A stretch of 64,000 bases of DNA, from contig CAVOYZ010000010.1 in the NCBI GenBank assembly GCA_963700785.1, positions 310,001 to 374,000 of the forward strand, in the 5' to 3' direction. Source of the DNA: CAXMST01 sp963700785. Its GTDB lineage: Bacteria > Actinomycetota > Thermoleophilia > Solirubrobacterales > 70-9. The first letter of the stretch is position 1, and each line of letters begins with the position of its first letter. This document shows positions 1-8,101 of the stretch, in pieces. The position numbers and the translations under genes are program-made. The notes beneath the pieces were generated by a model that saw only the letters and a program-made list of their open reading frames with translations, searched no databases and was not told where the DNA came from.

Positions 1-202
1 AACGAGTCCTCCAAGATCGTCGGCGCCGTCCGCGGCGCCCACCTACCCTATGCCCCGGGTCGAGCGCGACCGCCGCGGGTGTGTCGAGTTGGAACCCGAA
101 GTGGTTCGTACGCGGGAGTTCCGGAATGACGTCCGCTTCGCCGGCCTAGACCTTTGGCTCCCGACCGCCGCGGCGCCAGCTCGCCGCCCCAGCCGAGCTC
201 CC
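1..202. other. left edge, no gene recognised
   Basis: Open frames here on both strands are short, biased in composition and match no family I recognise. The region lies downstream of the dehydrogenase stop and may be intergenic or hold the end of a gene outside the window. Confidence 0.3.
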
Positions 203-1444
203 CTAGTCGTGCCTGACCTCGTAGCTGTGCCCGGCCTCGCGAAGCCTCTCGGCGAGGCGTGCACCTATGGCGGTGGCAGGGGTCAGGACACCCGCACGCT
301 CGGGGAGCAGGTCCCCGTCGAGGGCGAGGGCGAGAGCGGCCTCGCCGAGCATCACGGCGGTGGCCTTGTAGCCGGGATCGCCGTCGGCGTGGATGGCGCA
401 GACGATCTCGGTTCCGCCGCTCGTCTCGGCGTGGATGTCAAACGTGAAGAAGCCCTTCTCGCGAGCCTCGGCGCTTGGTCCCTCGCCGGGGTCGGGCAGG
501 ACGCGGTCGAGCAGCTTCCGGGTCGGCGGCAAAGCCAAGCCCGCGAACAGCCCACCCAGGGTCGCCACCGTGCCAGCCGCCCTGGCCGCGCCGAGCGGGC
601 CGCCGCCGGTGAGCATGAGTTCGCGGTAGCGCAGCCCTCGCCCGTAGGTGTAGTCCAGCAGCGCATTGCTGCGGCGCACGACCCGCGTGTTGACCGTGCC
701 CATCACGAAGGGGGCGAAAAATCCGCCCAGCTCGGGTTCGTGGATCACCCCTCGGGGGTCGCGCTCATCGCCGTTCTGGGGCTCCGCCGATCGGTCAGGG
801 CTGAGGGCGTACGGGTCGAGCATGATCTTGCGGGCGCTCTTGTCGGCCTTGCCCTCGTCGATCGATGCGCGGGCCGAGTCAATCGTGCCGCCGCTGGCGC
901 CCCCGCGCATCTTCCTGACCACCAGCGTCGTCTTGCCGAGGTCCCCGAGGCCGTGCTCGGCCGCATACTCGTGCAGGAGCAGCACGCCGATGTCTGACGG
1001 AATCGAATCGAAACCGCAGGTGTGGACTATCCGCGCCCCGGTCGCCAGCGCCCTTTCGTGAGCCGCGTCGATCGAGCGCCGCATGAACAGGGTCTCGCCC
1101 GTTAGATCGGCGTAGTGGGTGCCGGACGCCGCACAGGCCTCGACCAGCGGAAGCCCGTACTTGAGGTAGGGACCGACCGTAGTCGCTACGACCTTCGCCG
1201 GCTCCGCCATCGCCTGGAGAGAGGCGCGATTGGACGAATCGGCCTCGATCAGGTCCCAGCCGGCCACCTCGCCACCGACTTCAGCCTGGAGCCGCTCCAG
1301 CTTGTCCCGCGAGCGGGCCGCGAGGGCCACCGACGTCCCCGAAGGGATCGCTCCAGCCAGATATTCGGTGGTCAGCCTGCCGACAAAGCCGGTGGCGCCG
1401 AAGAGGACGAGGTCGTACTTACGCGAATCGCTGGTTGAGCCCAT
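203..1444 (-). CDS. saccharopine dehydrogenase-like NADP-binding protein (trans-acting enoyl reductase type)
   Basis: The 413-residue protein opens with a Rossmann nucleotide-binding site (LFGATGFVGR near residue 15) followed by SRDKLERLQAEVGG, the layout of the saccharopine-dehydrogenase NADP-binding family. In actinobacteria this subgroup includes the trans-acting enoyl reductases of complex-lipid synthesis and many uncharacterised paralogues. The central segment GETLFMRRSIDAAHERA and HTCGFDSIPSDIGV are typical of that subgroup. The ATG at 1444 is preceded at 6 bases by TAGGCT (minus strand, 1451-1456), a candidate -10 for a leaderless mRNA. It stands alone, divergent from the metallophosphoesterase. 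The family call is firm; the substrate is unknown. Confidence 0.8.
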   Translation of the reverse strand: MGSTSDSRKYDLVLFGATGFVGRLTTEYLAGAIPSGTSVALAARSRDKLERLQAEVGGEVAGWDLIEADSSNRASLQAMAEPAKVVATTVGPYLKYGLPLVEACAASGTHYADLTGETLFMRRSIDAAHERALATGARIVHTCGFDSIPSDIGVLLLHEYAAEHGLGDLGKTTLVVRKMRGGASGGTIDSARASIDEGKADKSARKIMLDPYALSPDRSAEPQNGDERDPRGVIHEPELGGFFAPFVMGTVNTRVVRRSNALLDYTYGRGLRYRELMLTGGGPLGAARAAGTVATLGGLFAGLALPPTRKLLDRVLPDPGEGPSAEAREKGFFTFDIHAETSGGTEIVCAIHADGDPGYKATAVMLGEAALALALDGDLLPERAGVLTPATAIGARLAERLREAGHSYEVRHD

Positions 1445-1669
1445 GCGAGCAGCCTAGCCGCAGCTGTCCTTGCCAGCACCGGCGGCGGGGAATCCAGCAA
1501 GAGCCGCGACGCTTCGATCCGGGCCTCGGCCGGGTCAGTGAAACGCACGATCTAGACCCGCACGGGTGTCGCGGCTCGGCGGGTTGAAAAAGGGAGGAAG
1601 CAGGTTGGAATCCGTCCTGACTGAGCGCGCGCGCCTGTAACTTCGCAGGGGCAAGCGTTCGGAGGAAAA

Positions 1670-4600
1670 ATGGTTGAGCGGAACAGGGATGGGCGACCCA
1701 GGGCGCGCTGGTCGCGGACCATCTCACGCTGCCTGACGGCGGCGCTTGCCCTAGCCGCTTTCACGGCTGCCGTGGCACCTGGATCCGCGGCCGCGGCTGC
1801 GGCTTGCTCGACCAGCGACCAGCCAAGCTACTCGGTGACGGTCTGTTTCTCGGCTCCGCTCGCCGGCGGCGTGCTGGTCGGCAACTCGGCGGTTACGACG
1901 TCGGTCACCGTGACCGGGGTCAGCCCCGGCGTGCAGCGACTGGTGTTCACGCTCGACGGCGAGCCGCTGCTCACCGACGTCTCCGCGCCCTACGAGTTCG
2001 AGATTCCAACCGCCAAGTTCGCGGACGGCTCAAGAACGCTGAGCGCGGCGGCGCAGATGCGCGACGGATTCTCCGCGACGCCGGTGTCGATCGGGGTCAC
2101 GTTCTCGAATGGGAACTCCCAGCCTCCGATCAACAGCAACTCGTTTACGCCGCATACGCCGAGCGGATCGCATGGGCGCGTGTTCGCCACCGGAGACGGC
2201 GCCGGTGGCAGGCCCGAGTCCGCCGCCGTGGCGAGCAGCATCACCGCGATGAACCCGGACATGTTCCTCTACCTGGGCGACGTCTACGCGAAGGGCACCT
2301 CGACCGAGTTCTTCAATTGGTACGGACACGGCGGCAGCTTCTACAACGCGCTCTACGACATCACCAACCCGGTCGTCGGCAACCACGAATACGAGAACGG
2401 CGTCGCGCCGGGGTACTTCGACTATTGGGACAACATCCCCAACTACTACAGCTACGACGCTCTGGGTTGGCACTTCATCGCGCTGAACAGCGACATCCAC
2501 ATCGGTCAGTTCGATCCCGGGACGGCTCAATACGACTGGCTGCAGCAGGACCTCGCAGCCTCGGGCGCCGCCTGCACGATGGTCAGCTTCCACCATCCGC
2601 GTTTCAGCATCGGTCCGGAGGGCTCGACCCCGCGGATGCAGCCGATCTGGCAGCTGCTCGCCGACAACGGCGTCGACGCGGTCCTGACCGGCCACGATCA
2701 CAGCTACCAGCGCTGGCAGCGGCTCGACGGGGCCGGCAACCCCGATCCCGACGGAATCATGCAGTTCGTGGTCGGGACGGGCGGTCACGGCGTCCAGAAC
2801 TTCGTCGACTCCGACCCGCGAATGGCCGCCGGCATCGATACCCCGGGCAACGAGGGCTCGCTGCGCGCCGATCTCAACCCCGGGGGAGCTGAGTTCGCCT
2901 ACGTGAGCAAGAACGGGGACGTCCTTGACTCAAAGCCGCTGGAGTGCTCTGGAGCGGGCCCGGACACCTCGCCCCCGACGACCCCGACGCAGCTAACCGC
3001 CGTCGCCTCCGGCTCGCAGGCGGATCTGTCCTGGGGCTCAGCCCAAGACGACGTCGCGGTCGCCGGCTACACCGTCTACCGGGACGGCTCCGCCGTGGCG
3101 ACGGTCGATGCGCCCGCCACCTCCCACACCGACCTCGGCCTGGCTCCGAACACGACCTACGGCTATCAGGTCGACGCCTACGACACGGCCGGCAACCATT
3201 CTCCGCGGACGGCGATCGAAACGGTCTCCACCCCGGGAGCGCCCAGCTCGTACAAGTTCGACGCGGCCGCCGATAGCTACGTGAACGCCACGAATCCGGG
3301 TGGCAACTACGGGAGCGCATCGATCCTCAGGCTTGACGGCTCCCCCGAGATGCGCTCATACCTCGAGTTCGACATCGCCGGCGTCAACGGCAACGTCAAC
3401 GGTGCGACACTCAGGGTCCTACCGAACAACTCCTCCTCGGTGGGGTTCGAAGTCCGGGCGGTTCCGGCCGGAAGCTGGTCGGAGGGGAATCTGACCTACA
3501 ACAACGCCCCGGCTCCCGGCGCCCTGATCGCCACCTCAGGTCCGCTGACCGCCGGTCAATACGTCGACGTCGATCTTCCCGGCTTTGCGACGGCCGAAGG
3601 TCAGTACTCGATCGTGCTCATGCCGCGGTCGGACAGCGGGATCTCGCTCGCCAGCCGCGAGACCGCGACCCCGCCCGAGCTCAAGATCAGCGTCGCGCCC
3701 ACCGGCAATGTCGCTCCGACCGCCGGAAACGTCAGCCTCGACGCGGTCCAGAACGTCTCGACCAACTGGAATCCGGTCGTCGACGACGCCAACGGCGACA
3801 ACCTGTCTTGCTCGATCGGGACGCAGCCCGCGCATGGGACGGCGTCGGTGGCGGCCGACTGCAGCTCCGGCACCTACACGTCCAACGCCGGATACGAGGG
3901 CTCCGACTCGTTCACCTACGTGGCCGATGACGGCCAGGCGACCGACGCGGGGCAGGTCGACGTGAACGTCACCGCGCCGCCGTCGTATGGGCCGAATCCG
4001 GTCGCGGACGCATATGTCCTGGCGACGAATGCCTCGTCGAACTACGGCAGCTCGGTCCAGCTGCGGACCGACGCGTCCCCGGAGATCCGCTCGTATCTGC
4101 GCTTCGGTGTGAATCCGGCGCAGGAACCGGTCGGCTCGGCCACGTTGCGGGTCTACGCGACCAGCAGCCTGTCGGCCGGCTTCGAGGTCCGCGCGGTCAA
4201 CGACAACGGCTGGGGCGAGGACACGGTCACCTTCGCCAACGCCCCCTCGACCGGTGCTGTGATCGCGACCTCCGGGCCCGTGTCGGCCGGCAGCTACGTC
4301 GATATCGATGTGACGAACTACGTCACCGGAGCGGGCCTGTACTCGTTCGCGCTGACCCCGCTCAGCAATACCAACCTGCGCCTCGCCAGCCGCGAGACCG
4401 CGACCCCGCCCGAGCTCAAGATCAGCGTCGCGCCCACCGGCAATGTCGCTCCGACCGCCGGAAACGTCAGCCTCGACGCGGTCCAGAACGTCTCGACCAA
4501 CTGGAATCCGGTCGTCGACGACGCCAACGGCGACAACCTGTCTTGCTCGATCGGGACGCAGCCCGCGCATGGGACGGCGTCGGTGGCGGCCGACTGCAGC

Positions 4601-5167
4601 TCCGGCACCTACACGTCCAACGCCGGATACGAGGGCTCCGACTCGTTCACCTACGTGGCCGATGACGGCCAGGCGACCGACGCGGGGCAGGTCGACGTGA
4701 ACGTCACCGCGCCGCCGTCGTATGGGCCGAATCCGGTCGCGGACGCATATGTCCTGGCGACGAATGCCTCGTCGAACTACGGCAGCTCGGTCCAGCTGCG
4801 GACCGACGCGTCCCCGGAGATCCGCTCGTATCTGCGCTTCGGTGTGAATCCGGCGCAGGAACCGGTCGGCTCGGCCACGTTGCGGGTCTACGCGACCAGC
4901 AGCCTGTCGGCCGGCTTCGAGGTCCGCGCGGTCAACGACAACGGCTGGGGCGAGGACACGGTCACCTTCGCCAACGCCCCCTCGACCGGTGCTGTGATCG
5001 CGACCTCCGGGCCCGTGTCGGCCGGCAGCTACGTCGATATCGATGTGACGAACTACGTCACCGGAGCGGGCCTGTACTCGTTCGCGCTGACCCCGCTCAG
5101 CAATACCAACCTGCGCCTCGCCAGCCGCGAAACCGCGACCCCGCCCGAGCTCGTCGTCGGGCAGTGA
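1670..5167 (+). CDS. secreted metallophosphoesterase with FnIII and repeated DNRLRE-type domains
   Basis: This 1165-residue exported protein has a twin-basic N-terminus and signal peptide (to about residue 45). A calcineurin-like phosphoesterase domain covers about 165-420, with metal-site motifs ATGDGAGG, LYLGDVY, VVGNHEYE, SFHHPRF and LTGHDHSYQRW. A fibronectin-III domain follows at about 433-520, then a DNRLRE-type beta domain at 525-680, then two identical 245-residue units. Each unit joins a cadherin/Big-like segment (VAPTAGNVSLDAVQ) to another DNRLRE-type domain. The ATG at 1670 has a clear Shine-Dalgarno GGAGG at 1661-1665. It probably hydrolyses phosphoesters outside the cell; the substrate is unknown. 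No sortase motif or terminal membrane helix was seen. Confidence 0.85.
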   Translation: MVERNRDGRPRARWSRTISRCLTAALALAAFTAAVAPGSAAAAAACSTSDQPSYSVTVCFSAPLAGGVLVGNSAVTTSVTVTGVSPGVQRLVFTLDGEPLLTDVSAPYEFEIPTAKFADGSRTLSAAAQMRDGFSATPVSIGVTFSNGNSQPPINSNSFTPHTPSGSHGRVFATGDGAGGRPESAAVASSITAMNPDMFLYLGDVYAKGTSTEFFNWYGHGGSFYNALYDITNPVVGNHEYENGVAPGYFDYWDNIPNYYSYDALGWHFIALNSDIHIGQFDPGTAQYDWLQQDLAASGAACTMVSFHHPRFSIGPEGSTPRMQPIWQLLADNGVDAVLTGHDHSYQRWQRLDGAGNPDPDGIMQFVVGTGGHGVQNFVDSDPRMAAGIDTPGNEGSLRADLNPGGAEFAYVSKNGDVLDSKPLECSGAGPDTSPPTTPTQLTAVASGSQADLSWGSAQDDVAVAGYTVYRDGSAVATVDAPATSHTDLGLAPNTTYGYQVDAYDTAGNHSPRTAIETVSTPGAPSSYKFDAAADSYVNATNPGGNYGSASILRLDGSPEMRSYLEFDIAGVNGNVNGATLRVLPNNSSSVGFEVRAVPAGSWSEGNLTYNNAPAPGALIATSGPLTAGQYVDVDLPGFATAEGQYSIVLMPRSDSGISLASRETATPPELKISVAPTGNVAPTAGNVSLDAVQNVSTNWNPVVDDANGDNLSCSIGTQPAHGTASVAADCSSGTYTSNAGYEGSDSFTYVADDGQATDAGQVDVNVTAPPSYGPNPVADAYVLATNASSNYGSSVQLRTDASPEIRSYLRFGVNPAQEPVGSATLRVYATSSLSAGFEVRAVNDNGWGEDTVTFANAPSTGAVIATSGPVSAGSYVDIDVTNYVTGAGLYSFALTPLSNTNLRLASRETATPPELKISVAPTGNVAPTAGNVSLDAVQNVSTNWNPVVDDANGDNLSCSIGTQPAHGTASVAADCSSGTYTSNAGYEGSDSFTYVADDGQATDAGQVDVNVTAPPSYGPNPVADAYVLATNASSNYGSSVQLRTDASPEIRSYLRFGVNPAQEPVGSATLRVYATSSLSAGFEVRAVNDNGWGEDTVTFANAPSTGAVIATSGPVSAGSYVDIDVTNYVTGAGLYSFALTPLSNTNLRLASRETATPPELVVGQ
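3647..5130 (+). repeat. 735-bp perfect tandem duplication inside the metallophosphoesterase gene
   Basis: Bases 3647-4395 recur at 4382-5130 with an offset of exactly 735 bases (245 codons). I found no difference on reading both copies. The first mismatch after the second copy is at 5131 (A for G), shortly before the stop. The frame is preserved, so the unit simply adds one Big-like plus DNRLRE-type module. An earlier DNRLRE-type copy (about 3240-3690) is clearly diverged, so this duplication is recent or kept uniform by gene conversion. Confidence 0.9.
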
Positions 5168-5293
5168 ACGCCGGCCGGCTATCGCTCTCGGTCGAGAGCT
5201 GACCCCGAGGCCAGCTCAGATTTCGGAATTTGCGCCCATTCTCCGCGCCGCCAGGACCGGAATGTCTCGGACAGACGCTATGGTAGACACGTA

Positions 5294-5776
5294 ATGGGTG
5301 GTGAGTCAACCAAGACCGACTGCCGGGTCAGCGTCGGCTTCGATGATTTCGGTTGGGAAGAGCTGAACGCGGCGGCTGATGCCAGCGGCCTGCCGGTCGA
5401 GCGCTACCTCCGGCGAGCTGTCGCCAGGTTCATCGACACGCTTCCCGCAGGAGATCGGACCGCGCTGTCGAGGGAGGTGCCGGACATCGCCCGGCGGCCT
5501 GTCGACAAGCCTTTCGAGGTCGTGGTCGAGCTCAGCAGCGAGCAGCATTCAGCCATGGCGCAGGAGGCCGCGAGGCAGGAGGTCCCGCTCGCGGAACTCG
5601 CGGAACATGCGCTCCTGCTCGGTCTCTCAGAGCAGGACCGCAAGCCCTCCGGGAAGCGCCGGGAGTTGGCGGTGCGACGCCCCGGAGACCGGCCCCGAGC
5701 AAGCGGTTTCGCGGTGGCCGGACCGGACGCGATACTGGTGCTGCACGGGCTGGCGTTCTGCGCCCAGCTGAGCTGA
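5294..5776 (+). CDS. hypothetical protein with two ribbon-helix-helix-like segments
   Basis: The 160-residue protein has no family I can name. Two stretches share the same pattern of a short beta strand followed by two helices: about residues 10-45 (CRVSVGFDDFGW to ARFIDTLP) and about 75-115 (FEVVVELSSEQHSAMAQEAA to HALLLGL). This resembles a tandem, single-chain ribbon-helix-helix DNA-binding fold, but that is inference from pattern only. The C-terminus is basic and then hydrophobic. The ATG has TATGGT at 5279-5284, nine bases upstream, and no Shine-Dalgarno, suggesting a leaderless transcript. It is convergent with the sigma-factor gene. Confidence 0.6.
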   Translation: MGGESTKTDCRVSVGFDDFGWEELNAAADASGLPVERYLRRAVARFIDTLPAGDRTALSREVPDIARRPVDKPFEVVVELSSEQHSAMAQEAARQEVPLAELAEHALLLGLSEQDRKPSGKRRELAVRRPGDRPRASGFAVAGPDAILVLHGLAFCAQLS

Positions 5777-5852
5777 GTCGGTGAGTCGGACGGCGGCGGT
5801 CGGCCGCAATCCGACCGCCGCTTCAAGCCGGCCATCAAGGGCAGGGGGGTCC

Positions 5853-6485
5853 TCAGGCCGCGATCGTAGGCTCGCTCTCGAGCTCGACCAGGATCTCTTT
5901 CAGGGATGCGCGACCGCGGTGATGGAGGCCGTGGATCGAGGGCTCGCTCCGTCCGAGCTGCTTGGCGATCTCGCTTGGAGTCATGCCCGCGACGTGGCGC
6001 ATCATCACTACCCGGCGCTGTTCCTCGGGTAGGCGCAGCAGCGCCTCCCGGAGCGTGCGCGACCGCTCCGCTGCGATCGGGCCGGCCGTGGAGTCGGCGA
6101 CGCGGATCTCCTCGACCGGCACCTGCCGACGGGCGCGGACGTAGTCGAGGGCTGCGTTACGAGCAACCCTGCTGATCCAAGCCGCGAAGGGTACGTCGCG
6201 CTCCTCGTAGCGGGCGATCGCTTGGACCAGTTTCGTGAACACCGCCTGGGCGATGTCCTCAGCGGCGTGATGGTCGCGAACGACGCGCTGGATCACCCCG
6301 TGGACGTGGTCGACATGATGCACGTATAGATAGTGCAGGGCATCCATCTCCCCACGCTTGAGCGCGGCGATCGCACGCCTCTCGCGCGCTTTCCCAGAAT
6401 CAGTACACAACGGCGTATTGGTACGCGCGTTTCGCGCGACAGCTGATGAATTACCGAGGGACTGGGAACGGCAGTCTTTGTCCAA
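5853..6485 (-). CDS. RNA polymerase sigma factor, sigma-70/ECF family
   Basis: The protein carries region 2 (LHYLYVHHVDHVHGVIQRVV, then DHHAAEDIAQAVFTKLVQAI and ERDVPFAAWISRVARNAALD) and region 4 (LRLPEEQRRVVMMRHVAGMT with SEIAKQLGRSEPSIHGLHHR). This is the two-domain layout of ECF-type factors that direct RNA polymerase to alternative promoters. I choose TTG at 6485 as start because GAGGAG (plus-strand 6493-6498 as CTCCTC) lies seven bases upstream, giving 210 residues; a TTG at 6521 is in frame but has no such site. No anti-sigma gene adjoins it. A consensus-like promoter and an inverted repeat lie about 90-130 bases upstream. Confidence 0.85.
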   Translation of the reverse strand: MDKDCRSQSLGNSSAVARNARTNTPLCTDSGKARERRAIAALKRGEMDALHYLYVHHVDHVHGVIQRVVRDHHAAEDIAQAVFTKLVQAIARYEERDVPFAAWISRVARNAALDYVRARRQVPVEEIRVADSTAGPIAAERSRTLREALLRLPEEQRRVVMMRHVAGMTPSEIAKQLGRSEPSIHGLHHRGRASLKEILVELESEPTIAA

Positions 6486-6575
6486 GACCTGACTCCTCTG
6501 TATTAGCCAGGTCAGGAACAATCGACACGGTTGTCACTAATCCTGGGGAGCTCCATTGGTGAGCTCTCGCTGGCG

Positions 6576-6605
6576 ATCATCGCAGAACCAAGTAACAATT
6601 GTCAA
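6576..6605 (-). promoter_or_regulatory. candidate promoter of the sigma-factor gene
   Basis: On the minus strand a perfect -35 TTGACA (6605-6600) is followed by an 18-base spacer and GATGAT (6581-6576) as a -10. Transcription would start near 6570 and leave a leader of about 85 bases before the TTG at 6485. This is one of the few consensus -35 boxes in the window. Confidence 0.5.
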
Positions 6606-6616
6606 CAAGTTGTTAC
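6592..6616. promoter_or_regulatory. AT-rich inverted repeat over the -35 box (putative operator)
   Basis: Arms GTAACAA (6592-6598) and TTGTTAC (6610-6616) are perfect inverted repeats around an 11-base centre that includes the TTGACA -35 box on the minus strand. The AT-rich patch stands out sharply from the GC-rich surroundings. Position and symmetry suggest a repressor or autoregulatory site for the sigma-factor gene. Confidence 0.5.
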
Positions 6617-6707
6617 CGCGGCTTCCGGGCGAGTAGTTTCCCACGATTACCGGGACCGATTAGTCGGTCGAAGTCTGTGGGTCCTCCCGGGCCCCCGGAG
6701 GCCTCGC

Positions 6708-7829
6708 TCACTGAAGGCAGATTGTGGTTCCCGGCCCGACCACGATCCGCGTCGCCCGCGGAACGCGGAAGTCACGGTAGACGTGGGCATGCGGGCCAAC
6801 CACGCTCGAATCGAGCCGCGCGCCGGCGTAGGAGATCAGGCTGGCCTCCAGGACGACCGAGTTCTCCAGCTCGGCCCCCTCGATCTTGGCCCGCGGGCCG
6901 ATCGTCGTGAACGGACCGATGTATGCGTGGCTAAGGCTGGCACCCGCACCGATGACGGCCGGCCCCCGCACGACGCTCGACTCGATCCGAGCGTCGGCCG
7001 CGCAGCGTACCGGCCCGACGATCTCGGAGTCAAAGAGCTCGCCTTCGAATCCCCAATCGGAGAGCCCGGCCAGCACGAACCTGTTGATCTCCAGGGTCGG
7101 CTCCTCCTGTCCGCGGTAGCGCCACCAGTTCTTCACGGGTCGCCGCTCGATGCGGCCACCGTCCCTGCCCATCTGGCCCAGGGCGGTGTGGACGACCTGC
7201 GGCCCTCGTATCGACGTGGCAGGCGCCGTCCCGACGCGCGTCAGTGCCTCCGGGAAGCCGGCGCCAAGCAGGTAGATGCCGACCTGTGCATCCGGATCGC
7301 TCGCTACAGGCTCGCCGGGCCCACCAGCGGCGCCGTTGGTCGCGGCGGCGACCCGCCGGTTGCCGCCGCTCTCGCGGGCGGTGGATCCGGCGGTCAGCAC
7401 GATCGCGTCGTTGTTGCCCAGCTCCGTTGGGAGCTCCAGCGCCGGCTCGAGATCACCGTGGCCGAGCCCGTCTGCGAAGCGGAGCAGGAAGGGGCCCGGG
7501 CCGAGCAGGCTTCGTGCTTCGGCGATCCCATCCAGCAGCGGATCGAGGGGGTCACGCTCAACCAACCGGACCGACTGAGGACGCGGCTCGACCAGTTCGA
7601 GGGCGGCGGCGACAGGAGCCCAGATCGGATGATCGATCAGCACCACGGTCCGCGTAACACCCAGCTTCGCGAGATCGGAGAGGGCGTGCGCGACCAGGGG
7701 ACGGTCGAGCGCCGGGAGAAGCGGGGCCGGTCGCCGGGCACCGCCGGCGGCGAAATGTGACTCGAACGGCCCGGGGCTTTCGGCCAGCGCAACGAGCACC
7801 GCGGAGGGGGTGATCGCTGGAGTGGTCAT
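6708..7829 (-). CDS. nucleotidyltransferase-like protein with left-handed beta-helix tail, catalytic motifs degenerate
   Basis: The fold matches sugar-1-phosphate nucleotidyltransferases: an N-terminal nucleotide-transferase half, then hexapeptide repeats from about residue 270 (ADARIESSVVRGPAVIGAGA, IGPFTTIGPRAKIEGAELEN). The expected GGxGTRLxPLT and catalytic Lys in PKxLLPV are replaced by GGARRPAPLLPALDRPL, and the usual GD metal site reads FADG. It may therefore be inactive, regulatory or have shifted chemistry. Start ATG 7829 (MTTPAITPSAVLVALAESPG) gives 373 residues; the longer open frame upstream is proline/arginine-rich and not coding-like. It lies alone between the sigma factor and the double LuxR gene and may serve surface-sugar metabolism. 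Confidence 0.7.
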   Translation of the reverse strand: MTTPAITPSAVLVALAESPGPFESHFAAGGARRPAPLLPALDRPLVAHALSDLAKLGVTRTVVLIDHPIWAPVAAALELVEPRPQSVRLVERDPLDPLLDGIAEARSLLGPGPFLLRFADGLGHGDLEPALELPTELGNNDAIVLTAGSTARESGGNRRVAAATNGAAGGPGEPVASDPDAQVGIYLLGAGFPEALTRVGTAPATSIRGPQVVHTALGQMGRDGGRIERRPVKNWWRYRGQEEPTLEINRFVLAGLSDWGFEGELFDSEIVGPVRCAADARIESSVVRGPAVIGAGASLSHAYIGPFTTIGPRAKIEGAELENSVVLEASLISYAGARLDSSVVGPHAHVYRDFRVPRATRIVVGPGTTICLQ

Positions 7830-8101
7830 CGTCCCAAGCAACGGTTCCGGACCACACGCATGATCGCGGGGCGGGCGGATCGGGCAGGGGGAAATTAGTA
7901 CCTGTTCGCAGCCCGCGCTATGGCGACGGCGCTGTAGCTCGCCCGAGCTCCTGGGCTTGGCGCCATCGCCGAACGGCTCGATCTCGACGTTCGCATGGCT
8001 GCCGGCCGACCGTGGTCGCGATCGGTCGGGACCGGCCGCCGCACGAACTGGTCTTTGGGGGGGCGGCGCAAGCAGGGAGGTTCTCAGACCGTTTCCCAGC
8101 C

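Noticed and set aside
50..997. 315-residue plus-strand open frame at the left edge
   Set aside because: It is antisense to the NADP-binding dehydrogenase, whose Rossmann motif and start are convincing.
1560..1669. Possible riboswitch before the large metallophosphoesterase gene
   Set aside because: The leader is GC-rich with some pairing potential, but I could not match it to the conserved core of any riboswitch class I know. Only the Shine-Dalgarno is supported.
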